From the NCBI GenBank assembly GCA_032718475.1, contig JAUCBJ010003584.1:1-23101 (forward strand): a stretch of DNA of 23,101 nt, in the 5' to 3' direction. Under the pieces are notes generated by a model that searched no databases, was not told the DNA's origin, and was given only the letters and a program-made list of their open reading frames with translations. A program made the position numbers and the translations under genes. This document shows positions 8,002 through 15,941 of this stretch, piece by piece; the first letter of the stretch is position 1, and each line of letters opens with the position of its first letter. Source of the stretch: Nemertoderma westbladi. Taxonomy: Eukaryota > Xenacoelomorpha > Nemertodermatida > Nemertodermatidae.

Positions 8002-9749
8002 ATGGCTTCCTCCGACTCTGAGATTGATGGATATGATCTGCTTTCCGATGAAGATAGCCCTGTTGAAAGCGACTATGGGTGTGAAACAGACATTGCGGTT
8101 GGTTCCGATCCGACACTGACAACAGTTCAGATTGCGAAACTGATGCTGCAGTTGACGATGAATTAGGAATTTCGATTCCCCAACCACCCACACAACGGCG
8201 TCGCATTACATACGTTTCAAAGAGTGGTCGAGAGTGGAATGCGGAGCCAAATCAGCCAGCTACAGTCCGGGCTAGTTCAAGTAATGTGGTAAAGCAATCA
8301 AGTGGAGTTAGTCGCCAGGGACGAGTACAGGGAATCGCAGAGAGTTATGATCTCTTCATAACAGATGATATCATCTTGGTTGTTGTCCGTGAAACAAATC
8401 GCCGCGCACAGAAAGTCCTTTTGGATTGGAATACGGCTAATCCAGCACGGGATCCAAAAGTATGGGGGCGTGTTGACTCGGCCGATATTCGGGCTTTTAT
8501 CGGTTTGCTGCTTTTGGCCGGGGTATACAAATCCGCCCACGAATCTGTTGAGGAACTCTGGAGCCCGTCATCCCGCCCAGTATTTCGGTCCACCATGTCA
8601 TTGATGCGGTTCAAGGACATTCTACGATTCACTCGGTTCGACAATATCAACACCCGCCCAGAACGTAAAGAAACTGATAAGCTCGCTGCCTTCAGGGATG
8701 TCTGGGAGATGTTCTTAGCCAGGCTCCCACTGATGTACCAACCAGGCTTTGATATGACAGTCGATGAACAACTCGTTTCATTTCGTGGTCGCAGCCCCTT
8801 CATCCAGTATATTCCTTCCAAACCAGGCAAGTATGGGGTGAAGATATTCTGGAATTGCGATGATAGTTCTTCATACCCATTGAACGGTGAATTATACCTG
8901 GGGCGACAGCCTGGGGCAGAGAGAGCGCAAGGCCTTGGAGTGAGCGTGGTGAAATCTCTAACGAGACCATGGACACGTTCTGGGCGAAATGTCACATGTG
9001 ACAATTTCTTTACGGATTGCAAATTGGCGGAAGATCTACTTGCTGTGGATACCACACTAGTTGGGACGATCAGAAAGAACAGGAGGGATGTCCCCAAGGC
9101 AATGTTGCCAAATAGGAGTCGTGAGGTATTATCATCTACATTTGGATTCGATAGAAACCTCACCATGGTTAGCTATGTTCCCAAGAAAGCTCGTGCTGTT
9201 GTGCTCATTAGTTCAATGCACCACGACACTAAGGTTGATGTTGCGATAAAATACAAACCAGACATTATTCTGCACTACAATAATAGTAAGTCAGGCGTTG
9301 ATAATATGGATCACCTGGTGAGACTTTGTACATGTAAGCGAGCTACACGTCACTGGCCTTTGGCTTTATTTATGAATATGCTGGACGTTGCTGGGGTTGC
9401 AGCATTTGTTATATGGACGAAACTTTATCCTGATTGGCATAAAGGTTTGGGGCAGAAACGACGGAAATTCCTCGTCGATATTGGGTTGGAGCTCATTCGC
9501 CCGGTCCAATTGCTAAGATTAGATAACCCTTGTGCCTTGCAGAAAGGTGTAAAGAGTAGTCTGGCACTGATGGGATTTGAAATCCCATCCATTCCTAGGA
9601 ATCAGGAACAGGCTAAGGCAGGTCGATGCCACCTGTGCCCTCGCGCTCTGGATCGTAAGTCTTCCAAGCTATGTGGTCGGTGTCAACGAAACATATGCAA
9701 AGATCACACCGATATAATTTGCCATGAGTGTGTTACGGGCAATGAATAG
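8002..9749 (+). pseudogene. piggyBac transposase, one frameshift
   Basis: Cut-and-paste transposase acting at TTAA sites. The N-terminus starts at ATG 8002 (MASSDSEIDGYDLLSDEDSP), an acidic stretch typical of the family, and runs to about 8107. The reading then continues one frame over (SDTDNSSDCETDAAVDDELG, from about 8109), consistent with loss of one base, and stays open to the TAG at 9747-9749. Rejoined it would be about 580 residues, the usual family length. Numbering from codon 8286, the catalytic aspartates are D160 (TVDEQ), D239 (TCDNFF) and D339 (SGVDNMD), spaced 79 and 100 residues, as in piggyBac. The C-terminus holds a Cys-rich domain: C448, C451, C463, C466, C471, H474, C479 and C482. 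No ATG lies in the long frame before residue 104, so the frameshift probably kills expression unless it is a sequencing error. Confidence 0.9.
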
Positions 9750-10103
9750 TAACTGCATATAACTGAATAATGTCTGTCTGTCACTCTCTGTGAATAGTGA
9801 ATGTATAATAAATAAATGAATAACGGTAATTGGTAATTACTGTATCTACCAATATTTTCACTACTACTGTACTAGGCCCGTATATTATACTATGTAGGTA
9901 CTCAATTGACCGACAGACTGACATACACATACATACATACTGATATTTACTATTAAACATTTCACTAGATTCAATATCAGATATTAATAAATGATAAATT
10001 CTTGAATAGATGCTGAGTTTTTGATAGAAATACACCAAAATTCAAATATATTAATTTGGGGTAAAAATCTACCCCAGGTTAGCTGACGTGTAACTATTTT
10101 GAG
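9750..10103. other. piggyBac 3' region, non-coding
   Basis: Follows the transposase stop. It contains an AATAAA at about 9808 (in TATAATAAATAAATG) that could serve for polyadenylation, and the third subterminal palindrome GGGGTAAAAATCTACCCC at 10058-10075. No other gene was found. Confidence 0.5.
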
Positions 10104-10122
10104 GTATACTTACGAGGGTTAA
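10104..10122 (-). repeat. piggyBac right terminal inverted repeat
   Basis: Ends in GAGGGTTAA and is the reverse complement, with two mismatches, of 7511-7529. Confidence 0.9.
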
Positions 10123-10248
10123 ACTGCCAGACAGACTGCTGGAATGCTACTGTCAGACAGTAGGCCTACTGGCTGACTGGTCCGGTACTGTAGTAAGTAA
10201 GTAAGCCTTCTGCTGTACTGTATTGCATCACTGGTCGGCAGATAGGTA

Positions 10249-10403
10249 GTTGGGTATTCGATTGGGTAAAGTTGGGTAAAGTTGGGTGGTATTGGGTAAA
10301 GTGGGGTAAAGTTGGGTAAAGTTGGGTAAAAAGTTGGGTAAAGTGGGGTAAAGTTGGGTAAGTTTGGGTAAAGTTGGGTAGATTTGGGTAAAGTTAGGTA
10401 ATT
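10249..10403 (-). repeat. Right arm array of foldback element 1
   Basis: Tandem GTTGGGTAAA units of 10 bp, the reverse complement of the array at 6889-7043, with variants GTTGGGTGGT, GTGGGGTAAA and TTTGGGTAAA. It is followed by the element tip GGTAATTAGTAGGACC. Confidence 0.9.
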
Positions 10404-10421
10404 AGTAGGACCGCCATTGAC

Positions 10422-10744
10422 TGATTGATTTGATATTCAAAAGAATAGCCCATCACCCATCTGAGCACACAGACATTGTCGCGTATTTCGATATGTGATA
10501 TGAGACATGACTCACGTAACTGGGCATCACCGCACAGTTTCGCAAAACTAACTTGTGTGCTGCATTTCCTCTTCTGCTCCGCGTTACGCCCCACTTAGAT
10601 TATCCACAATATCCACAATGTTGTACTTGAAAGGCATGAAAAAACCAATGTCATGTCAATAGGCACAGAGATGGTTCAGTCGGGCAGCTGATAGACGTTA
10701 TGAAGGTTAAATATGATGACTGGATGACGTTCAGGCAGCAGTGG
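10422..10744. other. Intergenic, no gene seen
   Basis: One minus-strand open frame of 66 codons overlaps the end of foldback element 1 and has no recognisable family. Nothing else could be supported. Confidence 0.4.
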
Positions 10745-11010
10745 GACACGTTTGTGGGACCTTTGCGCAGCATGAAGTGAGCAAAGCCTTAGCTAGCCCT
10801 AGGCCCCTAGCTGATAGGGGCCCCATTAACGTGTTATCTTTCGTTAGTCAGAGGTCGTTCAACACAATACTCGACTACTCGTCTCCTTAATTTGCCTCAT
10901 TGCGTTCGTTTGTTTTTTAACAAACTTCAGATTATTTCTAATCTTTTGACAGACTACATACATACCAAGTTTCGTCAAGTTTCGTCGTTAAGGCTCTCCC
11001 CCACATTCAA
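10745..11010 (+). repeat. Dispersed repeat of the ACTACATA-TACCAAGTTT type
   Basis: Contains CTTTTGACAGACTACATACA then TACCAAGTTTCGTCAAGTTT (about 10945-10988). The same pattern is at 21545-21620 (TTTCGACGGACTACATAAGT then ACCAAGTTTGGTTTAATTTC) and more weakly at 21410-21465. The upstream GCGCAGCATGAAGTGAGC and TTAGCTAGCCC resemble GCGCAGCACGTGACTTAGCTAAC near 21160, so the shared unit spans several hundred bases. Family unknown. Confidence 0.55.
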
Positions 11011-11029
11011 TCCGGTTCGACGCTGTTGG

Positions 11030-11997
11030 CTGCTCGTTTTTGCTCATTGCTGCTCGTTGTGCTTTATTATTTCTCGTTGTTGGTCATTGTTGCTCGTTGT
11101 TGCTCATTGTTTCTCGTTTGTTGCTTGTTGATGCTGATTGTTGCTCGTTAGTTGTACTTTATTATTGCTCGTTGTTGTACTCTATTATTGCTCGTTGTTG
11201 TTCATTATTGCTCATTGTTACTCATTGTTGCTTGTTGTTGTACTTTATTATTGCTCGTTCAATCGTTGTTCCTCATTGTTGCTCGTTGTTGTACTTTATT
11301 ATTGCTCATTGTTGCTCGTTGTTGCTCAATATTACTCGTTGTTGCTCGTTCAGTCGTTGTTGCTCGTTGTTGCACTTTATTATTGCTTATTGTTGCTCGT
11401 TGTTGCTCAATATAACTCGTTGTTGCTAAATATAACTCTTTGTTGCTCGTTCAGTCATTGTTGCTCATTATTGCTCTATTAAGCTCTATTAATGCATTAT
11501 TGCTCATTGTTGCTCGTTGTTGTTCTTTATTATTACTCAGTGTTTCTCATTGTTGCTCGTTGTTACTCAGTGTTACTCGTTGTTATACTTTATTATTGCT
11601 CATTGTTGCTCAATGTTACTAGTTGTTCTTGTTACTCATTGTCATTGTTGATCATTGTTACTCGTTGTTCCTCATGTCCTCGTTGTTGCTCGTTGTTGTA
11701 CTTTATTATTGCTCGTTGTTGCTCATTATTACTCGTTGTTGCTCATTGTTGTACTTTATTATTGCTCGTTCAGTCGTTGTTCCTAATTGTTGCTCGTTGT
11801 TGTACTTTATTATTGCTCATTGTTGCTCGTTGTTTCTCAATGTTACTCGTTGTTGTTCGTTGTTACTCGTTGTTGCTCGTTCAGTCGTTGTTCCTCATTA
11901 TTGCTCATTGTTGCTCGTTGTTTCCCGCTGTTGCTCATTGTTGCTCGTTGTTGTACTTTATTATTGCTCATTTTTGCTCGTTGTTGCTCATTGTTTC
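11030..11997 (+). repeat. TTGCTCGTTG 10-bp tandem array, left part
   Basis: Nearly 1 kb of a degenerate 10-bp repeat (TTGCTCGTTG / TTGCTCATTG), with a longer-order pattern in which TTGTACTTTATTATTGCTCG and TTCAGTCGTTGTTCCTCATT recur. All three plus-strand frames are open for long stretches and give Leu/Val/Cys/Tyr-rich peptides. That is expected from a stop-poor repeat and is not evidence of protein. The array continues at 14620 beyond an inserted element. Confidence 0.9.
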
Positions 11998-12086
11998 GAG
12001 GTATAATAAAACGTCTGTCCTTATCTGATCTGATCTGATCTGACAGCATCTGATCCTATAACCAATCAGGAGAAAGAGATATAATA

Positions 12087-12111
12087 TTTACCTAACTGTC
12101 TGTTAGGTAAA
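12087..12111. repeat. Perfect short hairpin
   Basis: TTTACCTAAC, a 5-base loop TGTCT, then GTTAGGTAAA: a perfect 10-bp stem inside the element at 11998-14619. Function unknown; followed by unique AT-rich sequence with no gene up to about 12600. Confidence 0.6.
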
Positions 12112-12607
12112 TAGCCAATGAATAGGGGATCACGTTTCACGTTGCCTGTTTATGTATCAGTATCATCATATGACGTAGCAGTACAGGCATACCGGTATGC
12201 ATCTAATGCACAAAGGCATATTATTATATATTAAAAATGCGATATAGGATGAAGGATGGCGGGTATGAAAGCTGTGTGATTGTCCCAGCAAAGATGGATA
12301 GTTTCAGATGTAAACAACTTTCGTAGATTTAGTTTGTGTTGAAACATTAAACATTTATTAAAAAGAATACAGCCTTTGCTGCAATATTTTCGTAAATCTT
12401 TCTTGTTAATAGTTATCATTATTAATAGTTAAAGTTATTTATATTAATTATAATTAATATTATTAATTAAGTAATGATACTTATTGCCTACTGTGTAGTG
12501 TGTATATGACGAAACACTTAACATGCCCCATATTGTCAGCTGATACAGTGGAGTTTATACTCAGACGATGAAGGAATATGGGAAGGTGGATAGGAATGTG
12601 GGAATTA

Positions 12608-12707
12608 ATAAACGCTGTTGTTACCTTCCAATTGAAGGAAAAGAGCAGGTTACAGCGGCTGTAATTTCTAACCAAAACAATAAACGACGTTTTACCTACA
12701 AATTGAG
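12608..12707 (+). repeat. ~70-bp dispersed repeat, units left of foldback element 2
   Basis: One and a half units of the repeat CCAATTGAGGGAAAGGAGCA, GGTTACAGAGGC, TTTCTAACCAAAACAATAAA and CG. Foldback element 2 sits inside this repeat, which continues at 14018. Confidence 0.75.
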
Positions 12708-12840
12708 GGGTCCTACTAAATACTACAAAAAGCACAAAACAAGCCCAAAAAAGCACAAAAAAGTCAAGAAAAGCACAAAAAAAGCACAAAAAAACACAAA
12801 AAAAAGCACAAAAAAGTAAAAAAAAAAGCACAAAAAAACA
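12708..12840 (+). repeat. Left arm of foldback element 2
   Basis: Tip followed by AAAAAGCACAAAACAAGCCC and further AAGCACAAAAA units. It pairs along its length with 13888-14017, including the irregular AAGTCAAGAAAAGCAC segment present in both arms. Confidence 0.9.
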
Positions 12841-13145
12841 TTCTCACATCAAGAGACATGGGGGGGGGGGGGGGGGGGGGCGAAAATATGAGAGATATTG
12901 TTACAGACACCCCCCACATACGAAGGTAACCCATACGCCTATGATTGATTAATTTGCAACGTTCTGACCTACAGTATGTAATGTAAAGGCCACAATACTG
13001 CAAAGTGTATTTGTAATTAAAATTACTATAAAAAAAAACATAATCAAACACATACAGTATAGATTAATAGCTTAATAAAACTACAGTAAATTACGATCGT
13101 GGGAAAGAACACCCAGGATCTAAGGCGCTCATGGGGGTCGTCAAA

Positions 13146-13192
13146 GATAAGTACGATAAGTTAAGATAAGTTAAGGTAAGATAAGATAAGTA
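13146..13192 (+). repeat. GATAAG cluster
   Basis: GATAAG and GGTAAG words repeat about seven times within 47 bases (GATAAGTACGATAAGTTAAG and onward). Lies in the interior of foldback element 2. GATA-type factor binding is possible but not shown. Confidence 0.6.
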
Positions 13193-13887
13193 CGCTTGAA
13201 CTCCTAAACAACATTGCAAACAACCTGGCAGTTATAGAAATTTCAAAGTATACAGTAGTGTTACAACAGCAGTGGTTAAACCCAGGCAGGAACTGTGTTT
13301 CCAACAGACGCAGATATCGTAACCAAGGCAGTTCCGACCTAAGCGATTATGACTAATATCATCATTCTTATCCTCAGGCGTTATCGATCGCCCACTCGAG
13401 AGGTTCGGGCAGACCGTGATGTGATATAATTGTACAGTATGTCGATTTATCGGTGAACAAAGGCATTCCAATAACAGAATAATCGCGATTTCGGTCAACA
13501 CTGACATATCCAGTTTACAAGCCCCTATGCTGCGTCGCTACATCTCCCACATCGCTACATCTGACATCGTTACAAGTAATTAACCAGAACGCTGATAAGT
13601 TGACATAATGTGACAATAACAAAGTCTATTACAGTATTATAAGTTCTATCCTGATATTTGAATTGAACCATCTTTACATTCTGACATTAGCCTGATATTG
13701 CACTAGGGTGCTCGTGGTAGGGCTGTACCTGTAAGTGCTCGTGCTGGTACTCACTCACTGGCAGCTATATGACATGAAAGCATACTGGACATGTGATTAT
13801 CCTTCCGGTAGCCTAGACACTACTGCACTACATGATATTGCTTCTATCATCTGTTCTATTACAAGCTCAATAAACAGCTATCAGTTT

Positions 13888-14017
13888 GCTTTTTTGTGCT
13901 TTTTTTTTACTTTTTTTGTGCTTTTTTTTACCTTTTTTGTGCTTCTTTGTGCTTTTTTGTGCTTTTCTTGACTTTTTTGTGCTTGTTTTGTGCTTTTTGT
14001 AGTATTTAGTAGGACCC
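13888..14017 (-). repeat. Right arm of foldback element 2
   Basis: TTTTTGTGCTT units ending in GTATTTAGTAGGACCC, the reverse complement of the left arm. Confidence 0.9.
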
Positions 14018-14130
14018 CAAATTGAGGGAGAGGAGCAGGTTACCGAGACAGAGTTTTCTAACCAAAACAATAAAGGATTTTGTTACCTACCAATTGAGGG
14101 AAAGGAGAATATGTTACCGCGGCGACTTGT
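14018..14130 (+). repeat. ~70-bp dispersed repeat, units right of foldback element 2
   Basis: Two units about 72 bp apart, each starting AATTGAGGGA and carrying a GAGCAGGTTACC or GAGAATATGTTACC segment. The first is the continuation of the unit interrupted at 12707. Confidence 0.75.
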
Positions 14131-14285
14131 TTACACCCACCTTCTTACTAACCGTCCGACTGACTGATTAATAAATAGATCATCCCCCTCAAAAAATAAA
14201 GGACATCGCGCATGCGCATAAAACACTTACAGTAATAAAGATCAATTTAATAAAAAATATCGACCAATAAAAAATCGACCGAAAA

Positions 14286-14375
14286 GTGAAATCCTGGTAT
14301 TCTTTACATGGGCGAAGAATACCAGACTTTATACCGTTATATTTCACTCCCATGTGAAGAATACCAGGTTTTCAC
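14286..14375. repeat. 90-bp inverted repeat
   Basis: GTGAAATCCTGGTATTCTTT plus ACATGGG (14286-14312) pairs with 14349-14375 with about three mismatches. A third copy of GAAGAATACCAG lies in the loop (14314-14325). It could form a 27-bp stem. No gene is attached. Confidence 0.7.
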
Positions 14376-14466
14376 CAAAAACACAGGTTACAGAACGGCT
14401 GAATATAGATGCAAGGCAGAGATGTCTCGCTAAACCCTTCAAAACATTCGTGCCGAAACGAAAACT

Positions 14467-14541
14467 ACCTTGGCCCCCACGCCGGGGTTGAACCCACAAC
14501 CTCCGAGATATGTAAATTCAATATAACCACTACACCAAGGT
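14467..14541 (-). other. tRNA-derived (SINE-like) segment
   Basis: On the minus strand, TGGTGTAGTGG (14527-14537) resembles the RNA polymerase III A box and GGTTCAACCCC (14484-14494) the B box, at a tRNA-like distance. ACCTTGG and CCAAGGT at the two ends could form an acceptor-like stem. Extra bases between the T arm and the 3' stem, and a poor T stem, rule out a normal tRNA gene. It is best read as a tRNA-derived SINE head or tRNA pseudogene; I could not find a SINE body or tail. Confidence 0.5.
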
Positions 14542-14619
14542 GCGCTCTGAACCAAGGTGGCACCAATGTCAGATACCGTCAGATCAGATCAGATAAGGAC
14601 AGACGTTTAAGCCATCCTA

Positions 14620-14875
14620 CATTGTTTCTCATTGTCCGATTGTTGCTCAATGTGCAATGTTACTCGTTGTTGCTCATTGTTACTCGTTGTTGCTCATTGT
14701 TGCTCGTTCAGTCGTTGTTCCTCATTATTGCTCGTTGTTGTACTTTATTATTGCTCATTGTTGCTCAATGTTACTTGTTGTTGCTCGTTGTTACTCGTTG
14801 TTTTGTTACTCATTGTTCAGTTGTTGCTCGTTGTTGCTTATTGTTGGCCATTGTTGCTCGTTGTGCATTTTTGCA
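14620..14875 (+). repeat. TTGCTCGTTG 10-bp tandem array, right part
   Basis: Same repeat and same orientation as 11030-11997, including TTCAGTCGTTGTTCCTCATT and the TTGTACTTTATTATTGCTCA block. Together they form one array split by the element at 11998-14619. Confidence 0.85.
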
Positions 14876-15024
14876 CCTATCAAATTAAGCTCAGAAGCTC
14901 CCTTATCTCTGAATCTTGCAATGTCCTGTCCAGGTTAGGCAATTAGGAGATCATAACTGTCATAAGCAGATAAGGGCAGAAGGAGGACAGGACTGGGAGA
15001 CGAGGTTATAAGAGACATTATATA
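14876..15024. other. Spacer between array and repeat copy B
   Basis: No coding frame or repeat supported. Contains the word ATCATAACTGTCATAAGCAG and purine-rich stretches only. Confidence 0.4.
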
Positions 15025-15505
15025 AGGATATTTAATTTAATTTATTTAATTATGAGAAATATTTAATGTATTTAAGGATAAGGAGTATGCAGATTTTGGA
15101 ATGAAATTGTATACCTAAATAAGAAACCCATGTCAAAAAGTTCTTATTTAAAAGACTTTTAAAAAGTATTTATGTGTACAATTTCGATGTCTTAAATAAA
15201 GTAAATTTAAAAAATCCCTCTTATTTAGGAACTGGTCGTATTTTTGATGCAATTTTAAAATGCTTGTAGAAAAAAAACCGGACGGTGAAATGTTTTCTGG
15301 TTTTTTGCATTATGTTCAAGAAAGACCCAACTTTTATATTGTGAAATAAAATTATGTGGTATTTTTTCCTGAAACAAGTTCTTGCATATTATGTCGATTA
15401 AATATCCAAAAAAGGCCCAAGAACCCCTAAATACTGCAGGACTGAAATAAGAGCCATTTTCCTTAAATAAGAACCCACTTTTGGAGCTTATTTAAGGGTA
15501 TGTTC
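15025..15505 (-). repeat. AT-rich dispersed repeat, copy B
   Basis: Inverted copy of 2425-2905, ending at AGCTTATTTAAGGGTATG. Small insertions and deletions and many substitutions separate the two copies, so they are not a recent duplication. Inverted placement argues against their being LTRs of one element. Confidence 0.75.
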
Positions 15506-15941
15506 CCTACTACCTGATATGCTGTATACCTAGTCTGATAGTTCAGTCAGTCAGTTCAGTAGCAACCATCTGACCTGCTGTCCATACCAGCATACAGGCA
15601 TACCGGTAGGTACCGGCAGACCGGTACCTAGTTGATTACAGGATTAGGCCTACTGCAGTACTGCTGTACTGATTTAGCCTACCGGTACTCACAATAAACA
15701 ACCGGCCCGGCAGGCTTACCGGACCCGGTACATCAACGTGGCTAAGTCTGTCTGTCTGTAAGTTCAAACTGTCAAAGCATATTTCGCTTTGTACAGTTGT
15801 ACTGCTGTACTGTCAGTCTGTCAGTTGTCAGACTGTTGAGTGTTGACGCACCTTCTGACCTTGCATTGCAGCCTTGTCTGTTTGTGCCTTGAATTTAATA
15901 AATACTGAAATACAGAGATATAACAGTATAATACTATAATA
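15506..15941 (+). promoter_or_regulatory. Upstream and probable 5' UTR region of PCF11
   Basis: The 436 bases before the PCF11 start codon. There is no clear TATA box or CpG-rich island. It contains a perfect dyad GGTACCGGCAGACCGGTACC (15609-15628), further ACCGGT words and dense CTGTC/CAGTC words. The 60 bases just before the ATG are AT-rich. Start context is ATAATGT with A at -3. CTTGCATTGCAG (to about 15871) could be a 5' UTR splice acceptor. Promoter position cannot be fixed from sequence alone. Confidence 0.4.

Larger units (their letters stand above)
7511..10122 (+). mobile_element. piggyBac-family DNA transposon, near-complete
   Basis: 2,612 bp including TTAA at both ends (7511-7514 and 10119-10122), the target site of piggyBac elements. 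Terminal inverted repeats are TTAACCTTCGTCAGTATAC (7511-7529) and, in reverse complement, TTAACCCTCGTAAGTATAC (10104-10122), 17 of 19 matching. Inside each end lies an 18-bp palindrome of type GGGGTAAATATTTACCCC (7540, 7730 and 10058). One transposase gene occupies 8002-9749. The element sits in foldback element 1. Apart from one frameshift it looks intact, so it is either recently inactivated or able to be mobilised in trans. Confidence 0.93.
6875..10412. mobile_element. Foldback element 1, array-armed, hosting piggyBac
   Basis: Tips read GGGTCCTACTAAATACCC on the left and, in reverse complement, GGTCCTACTAATTACC on the right. They are flanked by CCCATTGAC (6866-6874) and GCCATTGAC (10413-10421), a 9-bp target duplication with one mismatch, or 8 bp perfect. 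Each arm is a tandem array of a 10-bp unit, ACCCAACTTT on the left and its complement on the right. Subtracting the 2.6-kb piggyBac insertion leaves about 0.9 kb with no coding capacity, so this is a non-autonomous element. The tips are shared with 12708-14017. The 9-bp duplication and array arms recall Drosophila FB elements, which are related to MULEs; this placement is inference. Confidence 0.75.
12708..14017. mobile_element. Foldback element 2, array-armed, non-autonomous
   Basis: 1,310 bp flanked by a perfect 9-bp target duplication, CAAATTGAG (12699-12707 and 14018-14026). Tips read GGGTCCTACTAAATACTAC inwards on both sides, sharing the first 16 bases with foldback element 1. The arms (12708-12840 and 13888-14017) are degenerate tandem repeats of AAGCACAAAAA, about 10-11 bp, unrelated to the ACCCAACTTT units of element 1. 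The middle has no coding capacity. It contains a G21 run (12860-12880) and a cluster of GATAAG words (13146-13192). Lys-rich or Phe-rich open frames in the arms come from the repeat. Confidence 0.85.
11998..14619. mobile_element. Inverted-repeat element inserted in the 10-bp array
   Basis: The ends carry AAAACGTCTGTCCTTATCTG followed by ATCTGATC repeats (12008-12045) and the inverse at 14574-14610. The tips are imperfect: GAGGTATAAT on the left, TAGGATGGCT on the right in reverse complement. CATTGTTTC stands on both sides (11989-11997 and 14620-14628), consistent with a 9-bp target duplication, although this word also occurs elsewhere in the array. The arrays outside run in the same direction, as expected if one array was split. 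No transposase was found. It hosts foldback element 2 (12708-14017) and a tRNA-like segment near its right end. Confidence 0.6.

Noticed and set aside
8345-9166. 273-codon minus-strand open frame
   Set aside because: It lies antisense to the piggyBac transposase, whose conserved catalytic motifs are on the plus strand.
6857-10453. Direct repeat AGAATAGCCCAT outside foldback element 1
   Set aside because: The two copies are at unequal distances from the element ends (about 5 and 28 bases beyond), so they do not form a target duplication; probably coincidence or an older duplication.
11040-12028. Several long plus-strand open frames rich in Leu, Val, Cys and Tyr (also 14632-14946)
   Set aside because: All three frames are open because the 10-bp repeat lacks stop codons; there are no domains, and overlapping frames give the same composition.
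12568-12819. Lys-rich open frame and its Phe-rich mirror at 13735-13971
   Set aside because: Produced by the AAGCACAAAAA arm repeats of foldback element 2.
14467-14541. Functional tRNA gene
   Set aside because: Extra bases between T arm and acceptor strand, a poor T stem and no clear anticodon arm.
2425-15505. Copies A and B as LTRs of a single large retrotransposon
   Set aside because: They are inverted rather than direct, diverged, and no gag-pol sequence lies between them.
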